Source: VAZQ01 sp963785745 (lineage in GTDB: Bacteria > Pseudomonadota > Alphaproteobacteria > Rhizobiales > Xanthobacteraceae). From it: a stretch of 64,000 nt of DNA. The notes beneath the pieces were generated by a model. That model saw only the letters and a list, made by a program, of their open reading frames with translations, made no database searches and was not told the origin of the DNA. Every line of letters starts with the position of its first letter. Positions within the stretch are counted from its first letter, which is position 1. Both the position numbers and the translations under genes were made by a program. Shown here piece by piece: positions 45,123-53,674 of the stretch. The stretch lies in NCBI GenBank assembly GCA_963785745.1, contig CAWAWR010000030.1, positions 62,001-126,000 on the forward strand, read 5' to 3'.

Positions 45123-46346
45123 TCACAGCTCCTCCGGCGGCTTCACGTGCCGGAATTGCACCAGCAACAGCAGGTCGTAGACGATCTTCAGCACGCCGCA
45201 GATGATGAGCGGCCAGGCCCGGAACGAGGCGGCGAACAGAGCCCCCGCGAGCGCGGGACTGGCGGCGGCCGCCAGGCTGCGCGGGACCGCGGTGAAGCTC
45301 GCCGCGGCGGCGCGTTCCGCATCGGTGACCACCGCCATCACGTAAGACGAGCGCGTCGGCACGTCCATCTGCGACAGCGCGGCGCGGATCAACAATAGAG
45401 CGAGCGCCAGCGGCAGCGTGGGCGCGACGGCGGCCAGGATCAGCGCCACACTGGACGGTATGTGCGTGAACACCATGGTGTTGACGAGCCCGATCCGCCG
45501 CGAAAGCCACGCCGCGACCGGAAACGAAAACGCCGAAAGCACGCCGGTCCAGAAGAAGAAGACGCTGGCGGCCGCGAGCGACATGTCGAAACGCTCGAAC
45601 AGCCACAGCGCCAGCAGCGACTGCACGACAAAGCCGCCCGCAAAGGCATCCAAGCTGAACAGCGCCGCCAGCTTGTAGACGATGAATCGGGACGGTCCGA
45701 GCGCCGCGGCAGCACCCGAAGCGGCGGCCGGGGGCCGTCGCGGAATGCGCGCGTAAAGAAGACCGCCGGCCAAGCCCAAGATCGCATAGAGGACGAACAT
45801 CGCCTTGATGCCCGCAAGCTGGTCGAGGCCGAACGGCGCCAGGAGATCGGGAGTGGCGGCCGCCAGCGCGCCGACAGCGCCCGCAAACGCACCGACGAGG
45901 CTGTAGCGCGCAAACATCCTGGTCCGCTCGGCGGCCGAGACCTCGCGCGTGAGCACCGCGTGTTCCAACGGCACGAATATGCTGACGCTGCCGGACGACG
46001 GGTTGATGGTGCCGGCCGCCGCCACGACCAGCAGCAGCGCATAGTCGTGCACGACAGAGAAGGCGACGCCGGTTGCGGCCATCAGGCTGGCTGCGGCGAG
46101 CAGGAGCTGACGGTGGTCGTAGCGGGCGCCCAGGAAACCGACCGCCATCGTCAACAGCGCCGAACCAAGCAGCGACACCGTTGCGATGATGCCGACCTGC
46201 AACGCACTGTGCCCGAGCGCGAGCAGGTAGGCCGGCAGCAGCACGGCGACGAAACCGTCGCCGAAATCGCGGAAGGCCCGTGCCGCAAACAGGCAGTTCA
46301 CGGGCTGGAGATGTCCTGGAAAGATCGAGAGCCTGGCTCGGTCCAC
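45123..46346 (-). CDS. Major facilitator superfamily transporter
   Basis: 407 residues with 12 predicted helices. The GTG at 46346 is chosen because GAGGAGG lies six bases upstream; the open frame extends only six codons further. Helix 2-3 loop GARYDHRQ and the second-half GLVNTMVFTHIPSS are MFS-like, but family-specific drug or sugar signatures are not evident. The terminator of the His-rich gene lies between the convergent genes. Confidence 0.82.
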   Translation of the reverse strand: MDRARLSIFPGHLQPVNCLFAARAFRDFGDGFVAVLLPAYLLALGHSALQVGIIATVSLLGSALLTMAVGFLGARYDHRQLLLAAASLMAATGVAFSVVHDYALLLVVAAAGTINPSSGSVSIFVPLEHAVLTREVSAAERTRMFARYSLVGAFAGAVGALAAATPDLLAPFGLDQLAGIKAMFVLYAILGLAGGLLYARIPRRPPAAASGAAAALGPSRFIVYKLAALFSLDAFAGGFVVQSLLALWLFERFDMSLAAASVFFFWTGVLSAFSFPVAAWLSRRIGLVNTMVFTHIPSSVALILAAVAPTLPLALALLLIRAALSQMDVPTRSSYVMAVVTDAERAAAASFTAVPRSLAAAASPALAGALFAASFRAWPLIICGVLKIVYDLLLLVQFRHVKPPEEL

Positions 46347-46535
46347 GCGCAACCTCCTCGACACGTCGAGTGCTGCGCAGAGCTTGAACGGCGAGCCGTC
46401 TGGCGGGGAGCCTGCGTTTCCCCCGGGTGCAAGACCCTATCGAAACAGGAGGCCGAGCGCAATTTCGCACGGCAAGTCCCGAAACTCGGCGGCGCTCACA
46501 TCTCAAGCCGCACGGGTCACGGTCGGACTATCCGC

Positions 46536-46715
46536 CTATCGCGCAGGAGTCGAAGTGGTCTGGGACGTCGACGTGGTCTGGGTCGTCGAGCGGCTTCCGG
46601 AATATGTGTAGATCATGTAGCCGCTGGCGACGAGGACCATGATCGACACGATGACGATCATGATGACCGTCGCCGGACCTGGAGGAGCAATTGACGGCTC
46701 GTCATATTCCGGCAT
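46536..46715 (-). CDS. Small single-helix membrane protein
   Basis: 59 residues: a short acidic N-terminus (MPEYDEPSIAPPGPA), one helix (TVIMIVIVSIMVLVASGYMIY) and a Ser/Thr/Gln-rich tail. A GAAGGGAACG site precedes the ATG. It is followed upstream by another small single-helix protein with the same layout; together they look like a small operon. No family recognised. Confidence 0.6.
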   Translation of the reverse strand: MPEYDEPSIAPPGPATVIMIVIVSIMVLVASGYMIYTYSGSRSTTQTTSTSQTTSTPAR

Positions 46716-46752
46716 CGTCGTTCCCTTCAAAGGTTCTCTCACCCGCGTCGCG

Positions 46753-47013
46753 TTACTGTGCGGTCGATTTCGGCGCTGGCTTCGGACGCATACCGCCATA
46801 GCCAGTCGTGCTGTCCGGCACTGACCGCTCGAATGCCGGCGCATTGATCGACGCAGTCCCCGATCGGTGGTTGGAGAACGCGTACCAGGCGATTCCGCCC
46901 ATAACAATGACGAAGGCCGCAATCGCCAGCATTGAGCCCTGTACGATACGGCTGTCGTGCTCGAGCGGCGGGCGGCGGCCTGAATCGCGATGATCATCCC
47001 GAGGATAGGTCAT
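46753..47013 (-). CDS. Small single-helix membrane protein
   Basis: 86 residues: charged cytoplasmic N-terminus (MTYPRDDHRDSGRRPPLEHD), one helix (MLAIAAFVIVMGGIAWYAF) and a Pro/Ser-rich periplasmic tail. GGAGCTGACC precedes the ATG. Similar short proteins with this N-terminal pattern are frequent in Bradyrhizobium-like genomes but uncharacterised. The gene at 46536 follows 37 bases downstream. Confidence 0.65.
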   Translation of the reverse strand: MTYPRDDHRDSGRRPPLEHDSRIVQGSMLAIAAFVIVMGGIAWYAFSNHRSGTASINAPAFERSVPDSTTGYGGMRPKPAPKSTAQ

Positions 47014-47105
47014 GGTCAGCTCCTGGGCTGGTGCTCCCAGGAGACAACGTTGCGGCTCGGCCCAATGTTCCCCGGCTCGGAACCGCGAATGCCTGCCTTG
47101 CGCCG

Positions 47106-47597
47106 CTATCGCGATGACGGAATCTGGCCCGTATATCCCACCGGCGGCTTCACGACGGCGCCGTTCGGATCGACCGTCACCACGCGGTCGCACGGCGGCA
47201 TGTCCGGCACGTAAAGCGTTCGCAGCTCAGTCTCGCGCCTGTACGCCCGCTGTTCGGCCTCGGCGAGGTTGCGGTCGGCGACGATGATGTTCTCGCCCCC
47301 GCACCGGATACCCAGGCTCCAACCGCCGCGAACGGTGGCGAGATAGGCGCCGCAGCCGAGCGCGGCGTGCGACATCGCCTTGCAATTGCTGATCGCGAGG
47401 AAGATGGCGCGGTTGATCCGCGAGTCGGTGGCGGTGCCCCAAGCGCCATCCGGCGCCATCGTCAGCACCGTGAAGTCATGGGCCCATTCTTCGATGGCCG
47501 CGGGCTGCTGCGACGCGGACTGCGCCAACGGCGCGTCGATGGCGCCGAGGATGACAGCCAACGCAACCGCCGGACCCAGAATGCTTCGTGCGGACAT
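47106..47597 (-). CDS. Secreted DUF4189-like protein
   Basis: 163 residues: signal peptide ending APLAQ, then a domain with DGAWGTATDSRINRAIFLAI, a Cys-containing SNCKAMSH, GCGAYLATV and GIRCGGENIIVA. The alternation of W-G, helical Ala-rich and Cys-containing strands resembles DUF4189 proteins, whose function is unknown. A later CDRVV adds a cysteine. GGAGCACATC precedes the ATG. Confidence 0.65.
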   Translation of the reverse strand: MSARSILGPAVALAVILGAIDAPLAQSASQQPAAIEEWAHDFTVLTMAPDGAWGTATDSRINRAIFLAISNCKAMSHAALGCGAYLATVRGGWSLGIRCGGENIIVADRNLAEAEQRAYRRETELRTLYVPDMPPCDRVVTVDPNGAVVKPPVGYTGQIPSSR

Positions 47598-48029
47598 GAT
47601 GTGCTCCGTGCAAATCGAATGCCACACCGACGTTGCAGCGAATCAGCGAGCGCGGACATCATCCAGGCATCTAAGTCCGGCTGCCAAACGTATGGGCCGC
47701 GCGTGGTCCAAACGTATGGAAATCGCCCACCCGGCGCGGTTTGGCAAAAGTCGTCGGTCGAAGCGTTGCCGTCCTTTGGACGGGGACTTTGCCCGCCGGC
47801 ACAGGGTTAAATTTCGGTCAGATAGGCGGATTTTGCGACGCAGCCGCAGGCGGGCCACAATAAAGACGCACCCTTTCGACACATGAGAAATTCTGTAGAA
47901 TGACGGCGGTTCAAGTGGTCATGCTACGACGTCGAAAGCGTAGGGCGACATTTTCGGGCGACGAAGCCAAGTCCCGGCGAGGGACAACGGCTCTAACCCA
48001 ACCGATATGAACACACTGGGAGTTTGGCA
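47598..48029. other. Divergent intergenic region with a repeated 12-mer
   Basis: 432 bases between divergent secreted-protein genes. It contains two copies of CCAAACGTATGG (47684 and 47708, listed separately), an AT-richer stretch near 47870-47900 that could be the promoter of the gene at 48030, and no RNA gene that I can support. Confidence 0.35.
47684..47719. repeat. Direct repeat CCAAACGTATGG, two copies 24 bases apart
   Basis: Identical 12-mers at 47684-47695 and 47708-47719. A start-to-start spacing of 24 bases (just over two helical turns) suits two dimers of a regulator on one face of the helix. It is in a divergent promoter region. Binder unknown. Confidence 0.45.
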
Positions 48030-48272
48030 ATGAAACTTGGTACGATCCTGGCCGCCCTGACGGCTGCGACCATCAGCACGGCGTCGTTCTCGGCGCTCGC
48101 GCAGACCACCCCTCCGACGCCGAAGCCGGCGGCCGGCGCTCTGCCACAGCCGAATCCGAACGCGGTGCAGAAGAGCTTCCGCACGCAGAACAGCACCGAG
48201 CAACAGCAGTCGAGCGCTTCGACGACGCCGGCGGAAGTCGGTCAGTCCGGGCGCACGCGCTCGCCGAACTAA
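48030..48272 (+). CDS. Small secreted Pro/Ser/Gln-rich protein
   Basis: 80 residues: signal peptide (MKLGTILAALTAATISTASFSALAQ) and a low-complexity tail (TPPTPKPAAGALPQPNPNAV; STEQQQSSASTTPAE). GGGAG precedes the ATG and a strong terminator follows, so it is a defined single-gene unit. No family recognised; probably a disordered periplasmic protein. Confidence 0.65.
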   Translation: MKLGTILAALTAATISTASFSALAQTTPPTPKPAAGALPQPNPNAVQKSFRTQNSTEQQQSSASTTPAEVGQSGRTRSPN

Positions 48273-48331
48273 GCCTCAGGACGGCGCGTCCGGGCTGGAC
48301 GCTGACAGCCGAGAGCTGACGATAAAAAAGG

Positions 48332-48365
48332 AAAGAGCCTGCGTCATCGCAGGCTCTTTTTTTAT
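48332..48365 (+). terminator. Strong rho-independent terminator
   Basis: A 12-bp perfect stem (AAAGAGCCTGCG at 48332-48343 and CGCAGGCTCTTT at 48348-48359), a TCAT loop and a run of T. With A on one side and T on the other it can act in both directions, serving also the convergent gene at 48394. Confidence 0.92.
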
Positions 48366-48393
48366 TGTCGGCGTTCCAAACGAACAGCGCCGG

Positions 48394-48888
48394 TCAGTCG
48401 GTCAGCGTGATGCCGTCCCGAATGCTGTTCTCGTCGATCTTGGTGAAGCCGACGACCTTCTCGGTCGGCGAGCACTGGTAGTCGCCGCTGACCGTGCGGT
48501 CGAAACCGTCGCTCGAATTGATGCAGCCGTAGGCGTCCTTGCCGGCGTAGCTCACGTTGCCCGGGCCGTCCTCGGCATACCAGTAGAAGTCATTGCGAGG
48601 ATAGGCGCCGCGCACCGGCGCGCATTCGCCGGGCTTGTAGTTCACCCAGCCGACGGTGCGCCATGCGCCGGCATCGGTCTTGTAAAGCATCGCCACGAAC
48701 AGCGGGATCTTCGACCGGTTGCAGACCTTGAACTGGAACGTATCGCCCTGCGCCTGCGGCGCGGCCGGTGCACTCGGAGCGCCGCCACCGCCGCCGGGAC
48801 TCGGCTTGAACTGCGCATGCGCCGCCGGCAGCAATCCCAATCCTAACGCGCAAACGGCGACCGCCAGCGCTGACTTCCAAGCTCTCAT
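48394..48888 (-). CDS. DUF1036 family secreted protein
   Basis: 164 residues: signal peptide ending AAHAQ, a Gly/Pro/Ala linker, then the DUF1036 domain beginning FQFKVCNRSKIPLFVAMLYK, followed by GAWRTVGWVNYKPGECAPV and a Cys-containing end (YGCINSS, YQCSPTEK). The function of the family is unknown. An AAGGAG site precedes the ATG at 48888. Convergent with the gene at 48030 over a shared terminator. Confidence 0.8.
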   Translation of the reverse strand: MRAWKSALAVAVCALGLGLLPAAHAQFKPSPGGGGGAPSAPAAPQAQGDTFQFKVCNRSKIPLFVAMLYKTDAGAWRTVGWVNYKPGECAPVRGAYPRNDFYWYAEDGPGNVSYAGKDAYGCINSSDGFDRTVSGDYQCSPTEKVVGFTKIDENSIRDGITLTD

Positions 48889-49024
48889 GGGCGACACTCC
48901 TTCGGATATTTCGCAGGCCCCGCGCGCGGACAATGGTACGCTTTTTCAGTTGCGACAAGGGGGTAATTGCCCGTCATTGGCGCGTTTTCGGGGCCTGTCT
49001 TGCCTGTGACGGGACCGGATGCGA

Positions 49025-50419
49025 TCACGCCGGCGCGCGCGAGCGTTCGGTGGCCGGTTCGACCGCCGGAGCTGCACCGGGCGCCGCTGCATACCGGCTC
49101 GGCGGACGCAGCAAGCCAAGGTGCTCGCGCAGCGTGCGCCCCTCGTATTCGGTGCGGAACAGCCCGCGCCGGCGCAGCTCGGGCAGCACCAGCTCGACGA
49201 AATCATCGAGCCCGCCGGGCAGGAACGGCGGCATCAGGTTGAAGCCGTCGCAGCCGCCGTTGCGGAACCACTCTTCCATCTCGTCGGCGATCTGCTGCGG
49301 CGAGCCCTTCACCACCGCCTTGCCGCGCGCGCCGGCCACACGCAGGGCGACCTGCTTGATGGTCAGGTTTTCCTTGCGCGCCATCTCCATCACGTATTGG
49401 AACGTGCTCTGGCTCAGGTTCGACTGCGGCAGGTCGAGCGGCATCGGGTCGTCCAGCGAATAGCGCGAGAGATCGACATAGCCGAGCACCATCGACAGGA
49501 TTTCCCGCGCCACCATCGGATGGATGAGCGATTGCAGATGGTCGTAGCGTTCCTGCGCCTCCTCGGCGGTGCGGCCGACGATGCATGACAGGCCGGGCAT
49601 GATCTTGACCTGATCCGGATCGCGGCCATAGCTCGCCACCCTGCCCTTGAGCTCGGCGTAGAACTTCTTGGCGTTGTCGAGCGACAGCGGCGCGCAGAAG
49701 ATCACCTCCGCGAACTCGGCCGCGACCTTGATCATGTCCTCCGAGCCGCCGGCCTGCACGATCACCGGCCGCCCCTGCGGCGTGCGCGGCACGTTGAGCG
49801 GACCGCGGACGGAGAAATTCTCGCCCTTGTGGTTGAGCGGATGCAGCTTCTCCGGGTGGAAGAACAGCCCGCTCTCCTTGTCGCGCACGAAAGCGTCGTC
49901 GTCCCACGAATCCCAGAGGCCGGTGACGATCTGCGCGAACTCGCGCGCGCGCTCGTAGCGCTCGCCGTGGGCATAGTGCTTCTCGCGGCCGAAATTCTTG
50001 GCCTCCGCCTCCTGGCCGGAGGTGACGAGATTCCACCCTGCCCGGCCGCCGCTGATGTGATCGATCGAGGCGAACTTGCGCGCCACATGGAACGGCTCGT
50101 TGTAGCTCGTCGACGCCGTTGCCACGAGGCCGATATGGCTCGTCATCGGCGCCAGCGCGGAGAGCAACGTCAGCGGCTCGAAATTCGCGATGTACTGCGC
50201 CGAGCGCGACAGCGCCTCCATTTTGGCTTCGCGCACGCAGACATTGTCGGCGAAGAACACCATGTCGAATTTCGCGCGCTCGGCCGTGCGCGTGATCTCG
50301 ACATAGTGCTGGAAATTGATGCCGGCGTCGGCCTGCGAGCGCGGGTGCCGCCACGAGGCCACGTGGTGTCCGGTCGGATTGAAAAAGGCGCCGAGCCGCA
50401 TCTTGCCGTCGGAGTTCAT
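49025..50419 (-). CDS. Flavin-dependent monooxygenase, NtaA/SnaA/DszA family (LLM class)
   Basis: 464 residues with the TIM-barrel pattern of FMNH2-dependent monooxygenases: MRLGAFFNPTGHHVASWRHP (the family's His-containing start), FFADNVCVRE, VTSGQEAEAKNFG, SGRAGWN-type flavin contacts and GLWDSWDDDAFV. Relatives attack nitrilotriacetate, EDTA, dibenzothiophene sulfone or pristinamycin. A separate flavin reductase is normally required; none is in this window. The start at 50419 (MNSDGKMRLG) is used since the open frame upstream overlaps the receptor gene in reverse frame with no family content. Downstream of two Bug receptors on the same strand. Confidence 0.88.
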   Translation of the reverse strand: MNSDGKMRLGAFFNPTGHHVASWRHPRSQADAGINFQHYVEITRTAERAKFDMVFFADNVCVREAKMEALSRSAQYIANFEPLTLLSALAPMTSHIGLVATASTSYNEPFHVARKFASIDHISGGRAGWNLVTSGQEAEAKNFGREKHYAHGERYERAREFAQIVTGLWDSWDDDAFVRDKESGLFFHPEKLHPLNHKGENFSVRGPLNVPRTPQGRPVIVQAGGSEDMIKVAAEFAEVIFCAPLSLDNAKKFYAELKGRVASYGRDPDQVKIMPGLSCIVGRTAEEAQERYDHLQSLIHPMVAREILSMVLGYVDLSRYSLDDPMPLDLPQSNLSQSTFQYVMEMARKENLTIKQVALRVAGARGKAVVKGSPQQIADEMEEWFRNGGCDGFNLMPPFLPGGLDDFVELVLPELRRRGLFRTEYEGRTLREHLGLLRPPSRYAAAPGAAPAVEPATERSRAPA

Positions 50420-50457
50420 TGTCCGACTGTACCTTGGAGCCGCGTCCTCGCAAACAG

Positions 50458-51435
50458 CTACTGCGGCGGCAGGCCGGCGGCCTGGATCACCTTGCGCCAC
50501 TTGGGCTCGTCGGTTTTGATGCGCTCGGTGAGCTCTTCCGGCGAGCCGGTGATCGGCGTGAAGTATTCGCGGTCCATGATCTTGCGAATCTCGGGATCGG
50601 CGAAGGTGCGCCGCACCTCGGCGTTGATCTTGGCCACCACGTCGGCGGGCATGCCGGGCGGGCCGAACAGCCCGAACCACGACACCGCCTCGTAGCCCGG
50701 CACGCCGCTTTCCGCCACCGTCGGCATCTCGGGCAGCAGCGGCATGCGATGCGCGGCGCCGACCGCGATGAACTTCACCTTCTTTTCCCGCCATTGCGGC
50801 ACCACCGTGCCGACGCTCACGACCATCATCTGGATGTGCCCGCCGATCACGTCGGTGAGCGCGGGCGTCGCGCCCTTGTAGTGCACGGCGGTGAATTTCG
50901 ATCCCGACAGGGTCTGCAGCATTTCCATGTTCAGGTGCGCGCTCGAGCCGAGGCCGAAGGTGCCGTAGTTGAACCCGCCCGGCTTCTTGTTGGCGAGCGC
51001 GAGCAGTTCCTTGACGCTCTCAGCCGGCACGGAAGGATTCAGGATCAGCGCCTGGTTGATGATGACGAGGCCCGAAATCGGCGTGAACCCTTTCAACGGA
51101 TCATACGGCAGCCGCTTGTACAGGCTCGGATTGACGACGAAGGTCGTTTCCGGGCTGACCAGCAAAGTGTGGCCGTCCGCCGGCGCCTTCGAGACGTATT
51201 CCGCGGCGATCTGGTTGCTGGCGCCCGGACGGTGCTCGACCGTGATCGGCTTGCCCCAGGCTTCCTGGAAGCGTTGCGCCAGGATGCGGCAGAGCCGATC
51301 GATGACGCCGCCCGGCGCCGCCGGCGAAACCAGCGTCACCGGACGGGTGGGATAGTCTTGCGCTTGCGCTGGATCGGGGGCGAGCCCCGGCACCAACCAC
51401 ACCGCAACGATCAACGCCCGCAGCCACAACGCCAT
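50458..51435 (-). CDS. Bug/TctC family periplasmic solute receptor (tandem copy 2)
   Basis: 325 residues: signal peptide ending PAQAQ, then DYPTRPVTLVSPAAPGGVID, VEHRPGASNQIAAEYV, GYGTFGLGSSAHLN-type segments and VHYKGATPALTDVIGGHIQ. It aligns end to end with the gene immediately upstream (51484-52461), with the same length and the same PAAPGGVIDR and REYFTPI elements, so the pair is a tandem duplication. A CAAAGGGG site precedes the ATG. It is followed by the flavin monooxygenase gene, which may process the compound captured. Confidence 0.9.
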   Translation of the reverse strand: MALWLRALIVAVWLVPGLAPDPAQAQDYPTRPVTLVSPAAPGGVIDRLCRILAQRFQEAWGKPITVEHRPGASNQIAAEYVSKAPADGHTLLVSPETTFVVNPSLYKRLPYDPLKGFTPISGLVIINQALILNPSVPAESVKELLALANKKPGGFNYGTFGLGSSAHLNMEMLQTLSGSKFTAVHYKGATPALTDVIGGHIQMMVVSVGTVVPQWREKKVKFIAVGAAHRMPLLPEMPTVAESGVPGYEAVSWFGLFGPPGMPADVVAKINAEVRRTFADPEIRKIMDREYFTPITGSPEELTERIKTDEPKWRKVIQAAGLPPQ

Positions 51436-51483
51436 CCTTGTCCCCTTTGTCGACGCGCCGCTTTCGCGGCGGCCGTGCCGATA

Positions 51484-52461
51484 TTACTGCGGTGTCATTC
51501 CGGCGGCCTGGATCACCTTGCGCCACTTCGGCTCGTCGGCCTTGATGCGCTCGGTGAGCTCTTCCGGCGAGCCGACGATCGGCGTGAAGTACTCGCGGTC
51601 CATGGTCTTGCGAAGCTCGGGGTCGGCGAAGATGCGCCGGACCTCGGCATTGATCTTGGCCACGACGTCGGCGGGCATGCCGGGCGGACCGAACAGCCCG
51701 AACCATGACACCCCCTCATAGCCGGGCACGCCGCCTTCCGCGACCGTCGGCATGTCCGGCAACAATGGCATGCGCTTGCCGGCGCCGACCGCGATGAACT
51801 TCACTTTCTTTTCCTGCCATTGCGGCACCGCGGTGCCCACGCTCACGAACATCATCTGGATGTGGCCGCCGATCACGTCGGTCAGCGCGGGCGTCGCGCC
51901 CTTGTAGTGGACCGCGGTGAATTTCGTGCCCGACATGGTCTGGAGCATTTCCATGTTCAGGTGGCCGGTCGAGCCGGAGCCGAAGGTTCCGTAGTTGAGC
52001 GCGCCGGGTTTCTTCCTGGCAAGCTCGATCAGGTCCTTCACGTTCTCGACCGGCAGTGACGGATGCAGGATCAGCCCGTGGTTGATGATGACGAGGCCGG
52101 CGATCGGCGTGAAGCCCTTGAACGGATCGTAGGGCAACCGCTTGTAGAGCGACGGATTGACCGCGAACGTCACCTCCGGGCTGACCATCAGGGTGTAGCC
52201 GTCGGGCGGCGACTTGGTGATGTATTCCGCGGCGAGCTGATTGTTGGCGCCCGGGCGATGCTCGACCACGACCTGGCGGCTCCAGGCCTCCGAGAACTTC
52301 GCTGCGAGGATGCGGCAGATGCGGTCGATGACGCCGCCCGGCGCGGTCGGGGCGACCAGCGTCACCGGCCGGTTGGGATAGTCCTGCGCCAGCGCCGCGC
52401 CGGGGACGAGCCCCGCAACCATGCAGCCGGCCAAGATCAATGCACGAAACCGCAACGTCAT
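51484..52461 (-). CDS. Bug/TctC family periplasmic solute receptor (tandem copy 1)
   Basis: 325 residues. Signal peptide ending AALAQ, then DYPNRPVTLVAPTAPGGVID, VEHRPGANNQLAAEYI and VHYKGATPALTDVIGGHIQM, with late DREYFTPIVGSPEELTERIK. The start at 52461 is marked by GGGAGGTGGG; six codons upstream are also open. First gene of a three-gene minus-strand unit (receptor, receptor, monooxygenase). The two receptors differ mainly in lobe-facing loops, suggesting different but related ligands. Confidence 0.9.
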   Translation of the reverse strand: MTLRFRALILAGCMVAGLVPGAALAQDYPNRPVTLVAPTAPGGVIDRICRILAAKFSEAWSRQVVVEHRPGANNQLAAEYITKSPPDGYTLMVSPEVTFAVNPSLYKRLPYDPFKGFTPIAGLVIINHGLILHPSLPVENVKDLIELARKKPGALNYGTFGSGSTGHLNMEMLQTMSGTKFTAVHYKGATPALTDVIGGHIQMMFVSVGTAVPQWQEKKVKFIAVGAGKRMPLLPDMPTVAEGGVPGYEGVSWFGLFGPPGMPADVVAKINAEVRRIFADPELRKTMDREYFTPIVGSPEELTERIKADEPKWRKVIQAAGMTPQ

Positions 52462-52583
52462 TCCCACCTCCCAGCGCACTTCCTTTCCAGAATTATAGCA
52501 CCGGTTCCGACTTCTGCGACGCCTCCACCAGCGTTAGGATGCCGCGACAAACGGCCCGAAAGCGGCCGGGGGAGGAAACTGGA

Positions 52584-53557
52584 ATGACGACAAAGACCAA
52601 GACCGGGAACCTATGGCTGCCGCGCCGCGCCTTTCTCGCGGGCGGCGTCGCCTCGTTCGCATTCATCCGTTCAGGCATCGGCCGCGCCGCCGGCGACCAT
52701 CGCCAGCGGCAAGACGATCGGACGCGGCCAGATGCTGGTGGTGCATGAGGATGCGTCCGGCCGCATCGTCGCGCTCGAATTCATCGAGCTATCTCGGGCC
52801 GCACAAGACCCATCCGAACGACGTGATCGTGGTCGGCTCCTATTGCGGCACCCGCATCCTTGCGCCGATGTTCACCCGCGGCGTCAAGGCGGTGATCGCG
52901 ACCGACGCCGGCATCGGCAAGGACAATGCCGGCATCAGCGGGCTGCTGCACGCCGAAACCATCGACGTGCCGGTCGCCACCATTGCCGCGATGTCGGCGG
53001 AGACCTCGAACGGCCGCGAGACGCTGCTCATCGGCACGATCAGCCGCGCCAACAAGCAGGCGCGCGCGCTCGGCGTCGAGATCGGGATGATCGCCTATGA
53101 GGCGGCGGCGCGGCTCGCCAAGGCGCCGCCCGGAAAATCCATCCCGACGCCGCTCGGCGTGGAAGAAGCGCCGGTCGTGGTCGACAAGGTCGGCCAGGGC
53201 CGCATCTGGGCGACGCCCGGCACCACCGCGATCACGGAAAAGATCCCGAGCGACGTGGTCTGCAGCGGCGCGAATTCTTCCCGTGTATCGTCCGATGGCA
53301 TGCTGCGCATGGGCGCGAAGGGCTCGATCGCCAACGACGCCGGCATCGCCCGCAACAACACCGCGGTCGAGGGCGTGGCGCTGCTGGAAGAGAAAGGCGT
53401 GCCCTCGGCGGCGGTCGCCACCATGTCGGCGCGGCTCGGCGAAGGCCTGAGCACCTGGAACGACGGCGTGATTTCGGTGCTCAACGCGCCCGCGGCCAAG
53501 CTCGGGGTCAAGGTCGGCATGACCGCCAAGGAGGCCGCGCGGCTGATGCTCGGCTGA
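52584..53557 (+). CDS. Tat-exported protein of unknown family, two frameshifts
   Basis: Three frame pieces read in order. The first is MTTKTKTGNLWLPRRAFLAG with a twin-arginine signal. After one extra G near 52684 it continues ASAAPPATIASGKTIGRGQM and VVHEDASGRIVALEFIE. After one extra C near 52791 it continues YLGPHKTHPNDVIVVGSYCG to the stop at 53557. The restored protein is about 323 residues. The second part, after residue about 190, contains GTTAITEKIPSDVVCSG and SIANDAGIARNNTAVEG, the latter echoing ATDAGIGKDNAGISGL of the first half, so there may be an internal duplication. I do not recognise the family. It precedes the dehydratase gene. Confidence 0.6.
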
Positions 53558-53674
53558 GCCCGCCGCCGCACGGCTCGCACTCCAATGACGGCGATCCGGC
53601 ATGGATCGCCATGCCGTTCGGTCGTATGTCTATCGCGACGTCGTCCCCCATTCGATATCGGCAAGGAAGCCACC

